In this document: positions 41,848 through 50,030 of the stretch, piece by piece
Layout of the letters: every line of letters starts with the position of its first letter
How positions within the stretch are numbered: the first letter of the stretch is position 1
Source of the DNA: a virus
IMG/VR virus record: IMGVR_UViG_3300033145_000191
Span: 1-63,965 of that record
Strand: one strand, 5' to 3'
Length of the DNA: 63,965 bases
Notes under the pieces: model-generated
Databases searched by the model: none
What the model was told of the DNA's origin: nothing
What the model saw: only the letters and a program-made list of their open reading frames with translations
Position numbers and translations under genes: made by a program

Positions 41848-42984
41848 ATGAAGAAGATTACAGACTTGCCGGCGCTTAGTAGCGCTTACGACTTAGCTTC
41901 AACAGACTTATTTATAGTCGTTGAGGATGCTGTAGGAACACCAATTACTGAGTCTATGACATTAACACAATTGGCAAGTGCATTGTGGCCACGTCATGCA
42001 GTAGCAGGAGCCATAACACCTGTAAATGATGATGTATTTACTTTTGGTGATAATTCTGATAGTAATCGTCAAAAGACTGTGACATTCCAGAATTTGGATA
42101 CAGCGTTTTGGCAAAAAGTAATAGATTTATCGCCAATAACACCCGCCCCTGGAGATTATGTTGTTTTATCAGATGTATCGAATTCAGATGCCCATGCAAA
42201 GGCAAGTTTAGCCCAGTGTATGATTAAAGGGTATCCTGTGCTTGCCGATCAAGCAGCAGTAACACCTGTAACCGGAGATATTTTTCCATTCAATGATATA
42301 TCGGATAGTAATAATCCAAAAGTAGTCACATTAACTGATCTAGCAACTGCTATTAGAAATGAGATGACTAATACTGGTTGGAAATTTATTGACCCAAGTA
42401 AATACACCGCTATACCACATGACGATGATGAAATCACGATGTCTGATACTAGCGATATGTTTGTGGGAGCCCCAATAAAATTTACATATAATGGTGACAC
42501 TCGACGCAATATTATTAGAACAGTTACTACAGATAGTGACATTGAAATTGATGGACCTAATATAGAGTTCTCAAAAGAAATCACTAAACTATATGTTGGT
42601 TCAACAGAAAAGATAGGTAGACTCCAATGGGGATTTCCAGGAATATGGGATACAGGCACGGGGGACTATCTTCTTGCAGATACTATGGGGATGGGATATA
42701 TTCATCTTGGTGCACCTATCTACCCAATTCGTGTTTCTTATAAGACAGGAAAAGCCGACACAGGCACACCAGCAATAGTCGATATGCGGATTAATGGTGC
42801 TGATGCAACTAGATCATGGGACGACATGAATCCAACCACGTCTTGGCAAAAGACCGATAGAGGAATTGAGCCTAATAATTTTACACTTGATGATGGAGAA
42901 TTGCTTGATTTTTATATTACGACACAAGGGACAAATCAAGATGCAGAGGACTTAATTCTTATTCTTGAATACATAAAGGATTAA
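41848..42984 (+). CDS. Fibre-like protein with N-terminal tandem repeats (378 aa)
   Basis: Four repeats of roughly 40-50 residues cover about 1-170. ITPVNDDVFTFGDNSDSNRQ, ITPAPGDYVVLSDVSNSDAH and VTPVTGDIFPFNDISDSNNP share a TP-x3-D...F.D.SDS plan, each followed by a TL/SL..L..A helix. The C-terminal half is a beta-rich jelly-roll-like domain. This is typical of a phage receptor-binding or fibre protein. Its place between MazG and DNA polymerase, far from the tail genes, is odd. It starts 3 bases after the MazG stop and ends 1 base before the polymerase start. Confidence 0.6.
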   Translation: MKKITDLPALSSAYDLASTDLFIVVEDAVGTPITESMTLTQLASALWPRHAVAGAITPVNDDVFTFGDNSDSNRQKTVTFQNLDTAFWQKVIDLSPITPAPGDYVVLSDVSNSDAHAKASLAQCMIKGYPVLADQAAVTPVTGDIFPFNDISDSNNPKVVTLTDLATAIRNEMTNTGWKFIDPSKYTAIPHDDDEITMSDTSDMFVGAPIKFTYNGDTRRNIIRTVTTDSDIEIDGPNIEFSKEITKLYVGSTEKIGRLQWGFPGIWDTGTGDYLLADTMGMGYIHLGAPIYPIRVSYKTGKADTGTPAIVDMRINGADATRSWDDMNPTTSWQKTDRGIEPNNFTLDDGELLDFYITTQGTNQDAEDLILILEYIKD

Positions 42985-42985
42985 C

Positions 42986-45328
42986 ATGATTACGTTTGAC
43001 ACAGAAACATGTGGGTTACATGGACCGATAACTCTTATTCAATACGCACGGGACGATGGGGAAATCTTTCTTCATAGTGTATGGAATGAGCCTATCAAAG
43101 ACACCATTGATCTTATACATGATTTCTGTGATGATGCTGATGGTGTGGTGGGATTTAATCTAGCGTTCGACTGGTTCCATATTTGTCAACTTTATACCAC
43201 TTTGCAATTATTACCAAAGCGCACTGCCACACCGTCAGAGTTTATTAAAGAATATGCCCTAGCCGAGCCGCAAGCGCGTTTCGGCTTGTGTGTAAAACCG
43301 AAGTCGGCTATGGATGTTATGCTCCATGCACGAAAAGGCCCATACCAATCTACGATGGATCGTAATGATATTAAAATTAAACGAGTTCCAACCGTATTAG
43401 CTTGGCAAATAGCAGCAGAGCTTGATGCTAGAATCCCTTTGAAAGATGTTTACTTTGCAAGACGTAAAGATAGTTCAGTCCGGTGGCAAGTGCAAGATGT
43501 GTTTGATGATTTTGGTGACGTGATCCCGGAATTTAAAGACATCGTCTTAAAATTCATGCCTTCGAGCGCACTTAAAGCACTAGCAGCAGATGCACTAGGT
43601 ATTGATACTGAAAAAATAAAACTATTTGCAGATGTTGAACCTAATTGGAAACCTACAGAACTTGGATATGCACCATTTGCCATGGCCGTCGCCATGTATC
43701 ATAATGGAGTGCATAAAAAAGAATTTGATGGTCGATGGGAAAATTCTTGGCCTGTGGGTATTACTGGTCACATTAGTCATTGGTCATATAATACACTTGC
43801 TCGTAAATATGCAAGTGATGATGTAGATTATACACGTCGCCTATATGAGTATTTTGAAAAGCCTTCGATGGGTGACACTGACTCGATTCTTGCGTGTATG
43901 GTTGGTGCTAATAGATGGCGCGGATATGCAATTGATATTCCGAAACTGACGGCCTTAAAAAAGAAAGCACAAAAAGCTATACAAGATTCAAAAATCAATT
44001 TTCAATCTGTAGATGTTTGTCGTAAATACCTTTACCAAGTAATGAGCGAAACAGAAAAACTTGTCATGCGTGTAAATGACAAAATAACTACAAAGGCTAT
44101 TGTTCTTGAAGAAGTATCCAAGTGGGTGGACTCAGAAGTTCATAAAGAGTGTAATGGATTTGGCTGTGATGGTTGTAAAGGGGGACTTATAGATACAGAT
44201 AAACCGCATCCAGCAGCCATTAGAGCAAGGGAGATTCTTGATGCTCGACATGCTAAAAAAGAAATTGAAAATTACGATAAGCTTATTGTTGCTGGTCGTT
44301 TTCATGCCTCTTTTACTATTATTGGCGCTCTTAGCAACCGTATGTCTGGTGGCGGTGGTGGACTCAATGCCCAAGGAATCAAACGAGCGAACTACGTCAG
44401 ACAATGCTTTCCTCTTGCCGATGAGGGTCTTGTTTTATGTGGTGGAGACTTTGATGGATTTGAAGTATGTATCATGGACGCAGCGTATGGAGACCCGGTC
44501 CTACACGCGGAATTAACTAGCGGTAAAAAGATTCATGGATTGTTTGGAATAGAATTATTTCCACATATGACGTATGATGAAATACTAGCAACTAAAGGGC
44601 TTGCAGATGAACATGATATTTATACCCGTTCTAAAAATGGGGTATTCGCCATTTGTTATGGTGGCGAAGCATTTACACTCACACACCGTGTAGGTGTTCC
44701 AATTGAAGTTGCAGAGGTTGCTTATGCTTCTTGGTGTAAAAAACATCAAGTATGGGGACAAAAACGATTACAGTATGCTAACATGTTTTGTAGTATGCGA
44801 CAACCTGGGGGTATTGGAACAAACGTTGAATGGCATGAGCCAGCACCTTATATTGAAAGCATGTTTGGCTTTCGTCGTTATTACACCTTAGAAAATCAGA
44901 TTGTTAAAGCACTTTATGAGCTTGCTACTCATCCGCCAGAAGATTGGGTCAAAAGATATAGAATCAAAGTCATGCGACGGGATCGAGAACAAACTGCAAG
45001 TGGAGCTTGTCGCTCTGCACTGTATGCTGCGGCTTTTGCTGTGCAATCATCTAATATGCGTTCCGCTGGGAATCATGTTATTCAATCTACTGGTGCAACT
45101 GTTACTAAAGAGCTTCAAGCAAAGATTTGGGAAATCCAACCAACAGGAATACATAGATGGCGTGTGCAGCCTATGAATGTGCATGATGAAATTAATACGC
45201 CTACACATCCAGACTATGTAAAGTCGGTTACAAAAATTGTCAAATCATTCATTGAAGGTATGAAGTCTAAGATACCGCTTATTTCAATGACGTGGAAAAC
45301 TAAACTCAAAACGTGGGCAGACAAATGA
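42986..45328 (+). CDS. DNA polymerase, family A with 3'-5' exonuclease domain
   Basis: 780 aa. The exonuclease domain opens with MITFDTETCGL (Exo I, D4/E6), then GFNLAFDWFHI (Exo II) and YASDDVDYTRRLY (Exo III). The polymerase core has motif A CGGDFDGFEVCIMDAAYGD, motif B RSKNGVFAICYGGEAF and motif C MNVHDEINTP. An inserted CNGFGCDGCKGG knuckle (near 390) lies between exonuclease and palm. It is the phage replicative enzyme. No 5'-3' exonuclease domain is present, as is normal for phage members. The stop overlaps the next start. Confidence 0.9.
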   Translation: MITFDTETCGLHGPITLIQYARDDGEIFLHSVWNEPIKDTIDLIHDFCDDADGVVGFNLAFDWFHICQLYTTLQLLPKRTATPSEFIKEYALAEPQARFGLCVKPKSAMDVMLHARKGPYQSTMDRNDIKIKRVPTVLAWQIAAELDARIPLKDVYFARRKDSSVRWQVQDVFDDFGDVIPEFKDIVLKFMPSSALKALAADALGIDTEKIKLFADVEPNWKPTELGYAPFAMAVAMYHNGVHKKEFDGRWENSWPVGITGHISHWSYNTLARKYASDDVDYTRRLYEYFEKPSMGDTDSILACMVGANRWRGYAIDIPKLTALKKKAQKAIQDSKINFQSVDVCRKYLYQVMSETEKLVMRVNDKITTKAIVLEEVSKWVDSEVHKECNGFGCDGCKGGLIDTDKPHPAAIRAREILDARHAKKEIENYDKLIVAGRFHASFTIIGALSNRMSGGGGGLNAQGIKRANYVRQCFPLADEGLVLCGGDFDGFEVCIMDAAYGDPVLHAELTSGKKIHGLFGIELFPHMTYDEILATKGLADEHDIYTRSKNGVFAICYGGEAFTLTHRVGVPIEVAEVAYASWCKKHQVWGQKRLQYANMFCSMRQPGGIGTNVEWHEPAPYIESMFGFRRYYTLENQIVKALYELATHPPEDWVKRYRIKVMRRDREQTASGACRSALYAAAFAVQSSNMRSAGNHVIQSTGATVTKELQAKIWEIQPTGIHRWRVQPMNVHDEINTPTHPDYVKSVTKIVKSFIEGMKSKIPLISMTWKTKLKTWADK

Positions 45329-45597
45329 CATATGAAGAAGAATGTTTCAAAATACATCTTGCTCATGAGGGACAGATGCGTGCATTTATGCACAGTGTTG
45401 TTATTGGACTGTTAAGTAAGTCTAATAATAAAATCCCATTGACGAAAGAAGAAATTCTTACGTATGATGAATTAATACGATTCTTTGGTCAAGAAGCAAG
45501 AACTCGACGACTAATAGCTGAATCTACTACACAGGAAGCACAAGAAAAACTTGAAAGGGGAAATGCCAATGACAATGATGTTGACAAAGATTCGTGA
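45325..45597 (+). CDS. Small protein of unknown function (90 aa)
   Basis: Begins MTYEEECFKIHLAHEGQMRA in an ATGA overlap with the polymerase stop; an in-frame GTG at 45313 is less likely. Helical, with an Asn/Asp-rich tail. No family recognised. Coupling suggests a polymerase-associated role. Confidence 0.55.
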   Translation: MTYEEECFKIHLAHEGQMRAFMHSVVIGLLSKSNNKIPLTKEEILTYDELIRFFGQEARTRRLIAESTTQEAQEKLERGNANDNDVDKDS

Positions 45598-45958
45598 GAA
45601 GCAGCGTCAGAAAGTGCTCCTTTATAGGAGTATTGAACGGCTAATCAATAAACCGATTTTCGGAATCTTGTGGGAAGAATCTGATTTCTTAATACAGTGG
45701 ATAGTAGCGGATTTTATTAATGACGGTGATAAAGATGAAATAATTAATTGGATTACAAATCATAAGTCACTTAGCTATGAGGATAGAAACATTTCCCACT
45801 TGAAAAGTATAGCAAGAAAATTGCAAATTAAAAATTGGTCTCGGTTATCCAAGTATGAGTTAATCCGAGCTATTCAACAAAAGGAGTTAGGTAATGAGAA
45901 AACTGGACATGGTGACGGAAATGCTGGAAATGATAAAGGAAATGGAATTTCTAGCTGA
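45569..45958 (+). CDS. Small protein with Rho_N/SAP-like helical domain (129 aa)
   Basis: Starts at ATG 45569 (MTMMLTKIREKQ), 8 bases after AAAGGGG; other in-frame starts are just upstream. LKSIARKLQIKNWSRLSKYE then LIRAIQQKEL matches the L..LA..L.I....L.K.ELI.AI pattern of Rho N-terminal/SAP-like nucleic-acid-binding helices. The last about 20 residues are Gly/Asn-rich and overlap the next gene in another frame. Confidence 0.55.
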   Translation: MTMMLTKIREKQRQKVLLYRSIERLINKPIFGILWEESDFLIQWIVADFINDGDKDEIINWITNHKSLSYEDRNISHLKSIARKLQIKNWSRLSKYELIRAIQQKELGNEKTGHGDGNAGNDKGNGISS

Positions 45959-46325
45959 AAAAGCCGGGGTTCCCATTAACCGACTAGATATAACCCAAGA
46001 TGCTATTAAATTTAAATATGATACTATTAGTGACGGTCACCGTTGGGTATTTATGATATATAAAGGTGAATGGCTAGGAGCATCACGGGCCCGTGCATTG
46101 TGCACTGAAGATATTTGGAATAGTATGGAAATGTTTGAGGAAGATTTCAAGAATCATCGTGAAGTAAAAATATTAACCAAGGCATTATTGGAATTGAAAA
46201 AGGCTCTATGTAGTCGATTACGACCGGACTTATTTAAGAAAGGAAAGAGAAATGTCTGGCTCAAAAAGATACAGAGAAATTCAAAAGCAAAGGAGAAAGC
46301 TAAGAGCCGCAAGAAGAAAGAGTAA
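45894..46325 (+). CDS. Protein of unknown function with basic tail (143 aa)
   Basis: Begins MRKLDMVTEMLEMIKEMEFL; AAGGAG precedes the ATG inside the upstream gene. The N-terminal half is acidic and helical. The end is strongly Lys/Arg-rich (SKAKEKAKSRKKKE) and overlaps the next gene. No family recognised. Confidence 0.55.
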   Translation: MRKLDMVTEMLEMIKEMEFLAEKAGVPINRLDITQDAIKFKYDTISDGHRWVFMIYKGEWLGASRARALCTEDIWNSMEMFEEDFKNHREVKILTKALLELKKALCSRLRPDLFKKGKRNVWLKKIQRNSKAKEKAKSRKKKE

Positions 46326-46704
46326 GTCGCTCCCAGCAATTTGGAAAGCATTGTCAACATTGTCTGGTGGGCAGGAGAATATCACTAAGATTTTAGGTCA
46401 GTCCATCATGGTTATGGAAATTCTTATTGAGAAAGGAATTATTACCAATGGCGAAATTGAAGCCAAAGTGCAAGCCTACGCTGCTAAGTATATCGATAAT
46501 TCGAAAAGTATTTCGAAGAATGGTATTCAACCCGAAAAAAGCAGGTCCGATGAAAGTAATAGCGGATGTAGGAAATCCGGATTACTATCAACGGAGAGCG
46601 ATGGAAGAAATGAGCCACGTTCTGGCAACTCCACAAAAATCATTAAAGGTAGCGGGTATGACGAAGGCCATACGAATGATGGTTCTAGCAATTGCAACTT
46701 TTGA
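46252..46704 (+). CDS. Basic helical protein of unknown function (150 aa, C-terminus uncertain)
   Basis: Begins MSGSKRYREIQKQRRKLRAA, with AAAGGAAAGAA upstream. Residues 1-80 look protein-like (ILGQSIMVMEILIEKGIITN). After residue 82 the sequence becomes Ser/Asn/Gly-rich and low-complexity, while another frame (46520-46717) looks more protein-like. The tail may be overprinted, or a frame change may occur here. Confidence 0.5.
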   Translation: MSGSKRYREIQKQRRKLRAARRKSKSLPAIWKALSTLSGGQENITKILGQSIMVMEILIEKGIITNGEIEAKVQAYAAKYIDNSKSISKNGIQPEKSRSDESNSGCRKSGLLSTESDGRNEPRSGNSTKIIKGSGYDEGHTNDGSSNCNF

Positions 46705-46717
46705 AAAGGATAACTGA
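46520..46717 (+). CDS. Small protein overlapping in another frame (65 aa)
   Basis: MVFNPKKAGPMKVIADVGNP and then YYQRRAMEEMSHVLATPQKS. A second start at 46550 gives 55 aa. The stop overlaps the next ATG (TGATG), as usual in this operon, and the residue pattern is more natural than in the competing frame. One of the two overlapping frames is probably the main product. Confidence 0.45.
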   Translation: MVFNPKKAGPMKVIADVGNPDYYQRRAMEEMSHVLATPQKSLKVAGMTKAIRMMVLAIATFEKDN

Positions 46718-47058
46718 TGAATTATCGCAAAAAGGGGAAGAACCGACCCGAAGCTAAAATCCAACAGGCCATTAAAGATATGCTAACTCTTAAAGGTTGG
46801 TATGTTATGGTTACTCACGGTAATATGTTTCAGTCGGGCTTCCCTGATTTGTATGCAACCCATTCTAAATATGGGGCAAGGTGGATTGAAGTTAAGAATC
46901 CAGGTAAATATGCTTTTACACCTGCACAATTAGAACATTTTCCAAAACTAGTTGCAAACGGGACAGGTGTATGGATTTTAATCGGTGGCACAGAAAATGA
47001 ATACCAGAAATTGTTTAAATCCCCTAACTGGTATCAATATCTTAATATCATGAAATAG
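46717..47058 (+). CDS. VRR-NUC domain nuclease
   Basis: 113 aa. RPEAKIQQAIKDML provides the N-terminal Glu. SGFPDLYATHSKYGARWIEV then KNP is the GxPDL...E-x-K core of the virus-type replication-repair nuclease, a PD-(D/E)XK fold that acts on branched or structured DNA. It could resolve junctions before packaging. ATG in a TGATG overlap. Confidence 0.85.
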   Translation: MNYRKKGKNRPEAKIQQAIKDMLTLKGWYVMVTHGNMFQSGFPDLYATHSKYGARWIEVKNPGKYAFTPAQLEHFPKLVANGTGVWILIGGTENEYQKLFKSPNWYQYLNIMK

Positions 47059-47068
47059 GAGAAGTATT

Positions 47069-47581
47069 ATGAGTAAACGCATAGGGGTATTTGTTGATGT
47101 TTCAAATTTGTATTATTGTCTTGGTAAGCGATTTAAAAATCATAAGTTGGACTACCAGAAGTATATCGAATTTGTCGAAGATTTAGGAACCATTACACAG
47201 TTAATAGCATATGGTGCACAGATTAAGAACAAAGCCGGTAGTTTTATTCATTGTCTTAGGAAGCTTGGATTCAAGACAAAATACAAACAACCTAAAACAT
47301 TTAATAATCCTGACAAAATAAGACGAAAAGCAGATTGGGATGTTGGAATCGCTATTGATATTGTCCAGCAAATAGACCGTCTTGATATGATTGTTCTTGG
47401 AACAGCAGATGGTGATTTAGAACCACTCGTTAAATGGGCAGTTGATAAAGGCGTAGATGTTATCATATTAGCGTGTGGTATCTCACGTGACTTAAAAGAA
47501 TCAGCTACAGATTATTTTGAGATTATGGGATCTATGCTCGAACAGGAGAGTGATGATGAAATTATTGACTCAAGTGGGTGA
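47069..47581 (+). CDS. NYN-domain (LabA/PIN-like) protein
   Basis: 170 aa. IGVFVDVSNLYYCLGKRF (first Asp and Asn), KADWDVGIAIDIV (D-x-x-I) and VLGTADGDLEPLVKWAVDKG (D-G-D) are the acidic positions of NYN/PIN-like ribonucleases. It may process RNA, or act in defence or counter-defence. GGAGAAGTATT precedes the ATG. It overlaps the next gene by 26 bases. Confidence 0.8.
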   Translation: MSKRIGVFVDVSNLYYCLGKRFKNHKLDYQKYIEFVEDLGTITQLIAYGAQIKNKAGSFIHCLRKLGFKTKYKQPKTFNNPDKIRRKADWDVGIAIDIVQQIDRLDMIVLGTADGDLEPLVKWAVDKGVDVIILACGISRDLKESATDYFEIMGSMLEQESDDEIIDSSG

Positions 47582-48065
47582 AACTTGTATGTTATATTCT
47601 GCAGCTATGCTTCTTGATATTACTACCGAAATGGTAATTAAAGAAATAGGTCATGATGGGTCAGAGATTTTGTGGCCAAAAAATGATAAACATCTTGATA
47701 TGTGTGCTGCATATCATATCCAAGAGATACAAGATATATGCATGGGACGAGGATATGCACTCGCATCTATAGAGGTGTGGCCTATTTACGGTCCGAATAT
47801 GGATGAGTTTCTAGAAGTATACCATAAACAAAATGACGATTTAACTGTCGAACGATTCTTTAACTGTATTAAAAATCGTAAAGCTTTACTTATACTTGAA
47901 TGCAATGAAGATACTAAGAATGAAAATCGCACACATGCATGTGCATGGGATGGTAAAAACATATATGATCCAAATGGAAGTATCTACCCACCAGAGGATT
48001 TGGAATCAGTTTATGAGGCCGACTGGAATATTAGAGAGGCTTGGATATTAACTAAATTGATTTAA
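47556..48065 (+). CDS. Papain-fold / C39-like cysteine peptidase candidate
   Basis: Starts MKLLTQVGETCMLYSAAMLL, 7 bases after AGGAG. The Q-x4-C box gives Gln6/Cys11, and NRTHACAWDGKNIYDPNG near 130 has the His and the following Asp/Asn. This matches the bacteriocin-peptidase (C39)-like layout: Cys on an N-terminal helix, then H...W.G...YDPN. Nothing shows the substrate. It is unusual among replication genes. Predicted about 169 aa, no signal peptide. Confidence 0.65.
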   Translation: MKLLTQVGETCMLYSAAMLLDITTEMVIKEIGHDGSEILWPKNDKHLDMCAAYHIQEIQDICMGRGYALASIEVWPIYGPNMDEFLEVYHKQNDDLTVERFFNCIKNRKALLILECNEDTKNENRTHACAWDGKNIYDPNGSIYPPEDLESVYEADWNIREAWILTKLI

Positions 48066-48117
48066 AAATCTGTAATCAAATCAAAATAAAATATCTGAAA
48101 ATCTTTCCAGAATCCTC

Positions 48118-48146
48118 TTGCAATTTTCTTGCGTATATGCTATAAT
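48118..48146 (+). promoter_or_regulatory. Strong sigma70-like promoter
   Basis: TTGCAA, a 17-base spacer, then a perfect TATAAT (48141-48146), in the 156-base gap before the gene at 48222. AATCAAATCATTT at 48169-48181, just downstream, repeats a sequence of the 35.7-kb control region. It drives the sigma-like factor and nucleotide-metabolism genes. Confidence 0.8.
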
Positions 48147-48221
48147 GAATTGAGCGAAGTCTGTTCATAATCAAATCATTTAAGGCATCGGATTTTCAAA
48201 TCGAAATAGGAAAGGAATAAG

Positions 48222-48602
48222 ATGTTTAATCTAGATGAAGCCATCGACCATGCTAATCTTTTACCTTCAAATACAGATGAATGGCAATTGTGGAATACTA
48301 AATTACGAGAACGTGGACTGTTACCTGGTGATCGTATTAGCGGTATGGACCCTACTGATTTTGAATCGGCAAGAGTATCGCGCTCTGAGTCAGGTGGTAT
48401 TATTGTCAAAGCTATATTCTCTGATTTAATTGCTGATGAGCATGGTAAGATATACACACCAGGAATGTGTCTTGTTACTCGTGATTGGTGTTATCGTGGA
48501 TTAGTTTGCTTCCTAAAGGATTACGATAGTAGTAAGCCAATACACGCAATACGAGTTTTGAAATGTAATAAAAAATCAATTATCGCAATAGCTTGTGATT
48601 AA
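48222..48602 (+). CDS. Protein of unknown function (126 aa)
   Basis: First gene after the strong promoter; AAAGGAATAAG precedes the ATG. It begins MFNLDEAIDHANLLPSNTDE and has a beta-rich middle (GGIIVKAIFSDLIADEHGKI). No family recognised. Its position implies early, host-polymerase-driven expression with the sigma-like gene that follows 8 bases later. Confidence 0.6.
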   Translation: MFNLDEAIDHANLLPSNTDEWQLWNTKLRERGLLPGDRISGMDPTDFESARVSRSESGGIIVKAIFSDLIADEHGKIYTPGMCLVTRDWCYRGLVCFLKDYDSSKPIHAIRVLKCNKKSIIAIACD

Positions 48603-48610
48603 GGAAAGGC

Positions 48611-49282
48611 ATGATGATGGGGGACGCTAAACAAGAAAACATCAAAGGCGTTACAGAAATAATGGTTCAAGATGTTCGTAATGGTCATAAACAAGCAGCA
48701 AATCAAATTATCCTACTCCATTTACCAATGGCCAAACGGATTAGCAAATCAATTGCAAGACACCACATGCCAAGTAGAAAACCAGGAATAGAAGGTGCGG
48801 GTTTGCTTGGTGTGGTTGTAGCAGTTAAGCGGGCACCAATGGTTATGTATAACAATATTATATCACCATACATAGCCACACATGTCCGCAAAGAAATACA
48901 AGAGTTTTTGGAACATGATCATTTAGTTCATATTCCAAGAGGTGAGTTTAAGAAACTAATTGAAAAACATGAGAATATAAACTTTATCCCATTGTATTAT
49001 AGAAGCACACCTGCATATGTTGATGATTCAGGAGAATATCGTGGTGGAGATTTTGAGCATTTAGCAAAATGTTCAGTTACTCAATACCATGACGATGTTG
49101 AAATCGCTGACACACTACAAGCAATAAAAGCAACAGAATACGAGAAGAAAATAGTCATGCTCCGATTAAAGAACTACACACTTGAAGAAATTGGAAATCG
49201 TCTTGGAACATCAGCAGTAACAATACACAATTATCTTATTCAATTACAAAAGAAATGGAGACACTGCTCATGCGTCCAATAA
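48611..49282 (+). CDS. Sigma-70-like factor 1
   Basis: 223 aa. The N-terminal region-2-like part is ILLHLPMAKRISKSIARHHM, then GAGLLGVVVAVKRAP, and PYIATHVRKEIQEFLEHDHL follows. Region 4 is YEKKIVMLRLKNYTLEEIGN then RLGTSAVTIHNYLIQLQKKW, a clear helix-turn-helix. It probably redirects host RNA polymerase to phage promoters. It overlaps the deoxynucleotidase gene. Confidence 0.8.
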   Translation: MMMGDAKQENIKGVTEIMVQDVRNGHKQAANQIILLHLPMAKRISKSIARHHMPSRKPGIEGAGLLGVVVAVKRAPMVMYNNIISPYIATHVRKEIQEFLEHDHLVHIPRGEFKKLIEKHENINFIPLYYRSTPAYVDDSGEYRGGDFEHLAKCSVTQYHDDVEIADTLQAIKATEYEKKIVMLRLKNYTLEEIGNRLGTSAVTIHNYLIQLQKKWRHCSCVQ

Positions 49283-49827
49283 TCTTTGTTGATATGGATG
49301 ATGTCATTGTTAATTTTCATGATGCGTGTATGGCAGTTCATGGGAAAACAAAACCAACTCAAGAGGAATGGCCAAAGGGCAATTATGATATGCCCACAGT
49401 TCTGAATATAACCAATGCTCAATTCAAGAAACCTCTGAATGAGCTTTTTTATACTGCTTTGCCTATAGCACCATACGCAAAGTTGTTACTCGAAATGCTT
49501 GAGACTAAAGGTAATGTATGCATACTCACAAGCCTATACAAATACGATACACCTAAAGGTAAGTTACTATGGCTTAATAACTATTTGCCATGGTATCTTG
49601 ACCGTAACAAAATCGTCATGGCATATGATAAAAGTTATTGTGCATCACCCCATGCAATACTTATTGATGATTGCGATAATCATGTTAAAGGATTTTTAGA
49701 GGCCGGCGGATTAGGTATTACTTTTCCTCAGCCTTGGAATCATAACCATAAAATAGTAAGTGATGGTGCAAAATGTTGTTATGTAATAGAACAAGTTAAC
49801 TCGATTATTGAATCCATGATAGAATAA
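49270..49827 (+). CDS. 5'(3')-deoxyribonucleotidase (HAD superfamily)
   Basis: 185 aa from ATG 49270, 9 bases after GGAGA. IIFVDMDDVIVNFHDACM is the catalytic DxDxV motif, VCILTSLYKYD supplies the motif II Ser/Thr, and AILIDDCDNHVKGFLEAGG is motif IV. It dephosphorylates dNMPs, in line with the other pool-modifying enzymes here. Overlaps the sigma-like gene by 13 bases. Confidence 0.82.
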   Translation: MRPIIFVDMDDVIVNFHDACMAVHGKTKPTQEEWPKGNYDMPTVLNITNAQFKKPLNELFYTALPIAPYAKLLLEMLETKGNVCILTSLYKYDTPKGKLLWLNNYLPWYLDRNKIVMAYDKSYCASPHAILIDDCDNHVKGFLEAGGLGITFPQPWNHNHKIVSDGAKCCYVIEQVNSIIESMIE

Positions 49828-49836
49828 TCTTCGGTA

Positions 49837-49902
49837 AGTAGGCAGCAGCGAGCGACAAAGGTATTTGCGAATAACCCAAGTTGCCATGACCTGCTGCCTA
49901 CT
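49837..49902 (+). ncRNA. Structured intergenic RNA element C (12-bp closing stem)
   Basis: AGTAGGCAGCAG (49837-49848) pairs perfectly with CTGCTGCCTACT (49891-49902). Inside is a hairpin GGTATT-TGCG-AATAACC with one bulged A. It starts 9 bases after the deoxynucleotidase stop. No T-tract follows, but a strong AAGGAGG site does, so this is more likely a leader or processing element than a terminator. Confidence 0.55.
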
Positions 49903-49928
49903 GCCACTATTATAAAAGGAGGTGCAGA

Positions 49929-49943
49929 ATGCGGAAGCGTTAA
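49929..49943 (+). other. Minimal reading frame MRKR behind a perfect ribosome binding site
   Basis: AAAAGGAGGTGCAGA then ATGCGGAAGCGTTAA: a five-codon frame (Met-Arg-Lys-Arg-stop), between structured elements C and D. It could be a regulatory leader peptide or a degraded gene start. Confidence 0.4.
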
Positions 49944-49964
49944 AAACACGAGTAGCCGGCCAGT

Positions 49965-50005
49965 GTAGGATGGCGGTCATGCTTGGTGCATGACCGTCGG
50001 CCTAC
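49965..50005 (+). ncRNA. Structured intergenic RNA element D
   Basis: Outer stem GTAGG/CCTAC and inner stem GGCGGTCATGC/GCATGACCGTC (11 bp, one G-T wobble) with loop TTGGT. It ends 25 bases before the next ATG. No T-tract. Leader hairpin or mRNA-stabilising element. Confidence 0.55.
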
Positions 50006-50030
50006 CCAACATTAACATTAAGGAAAAGAC

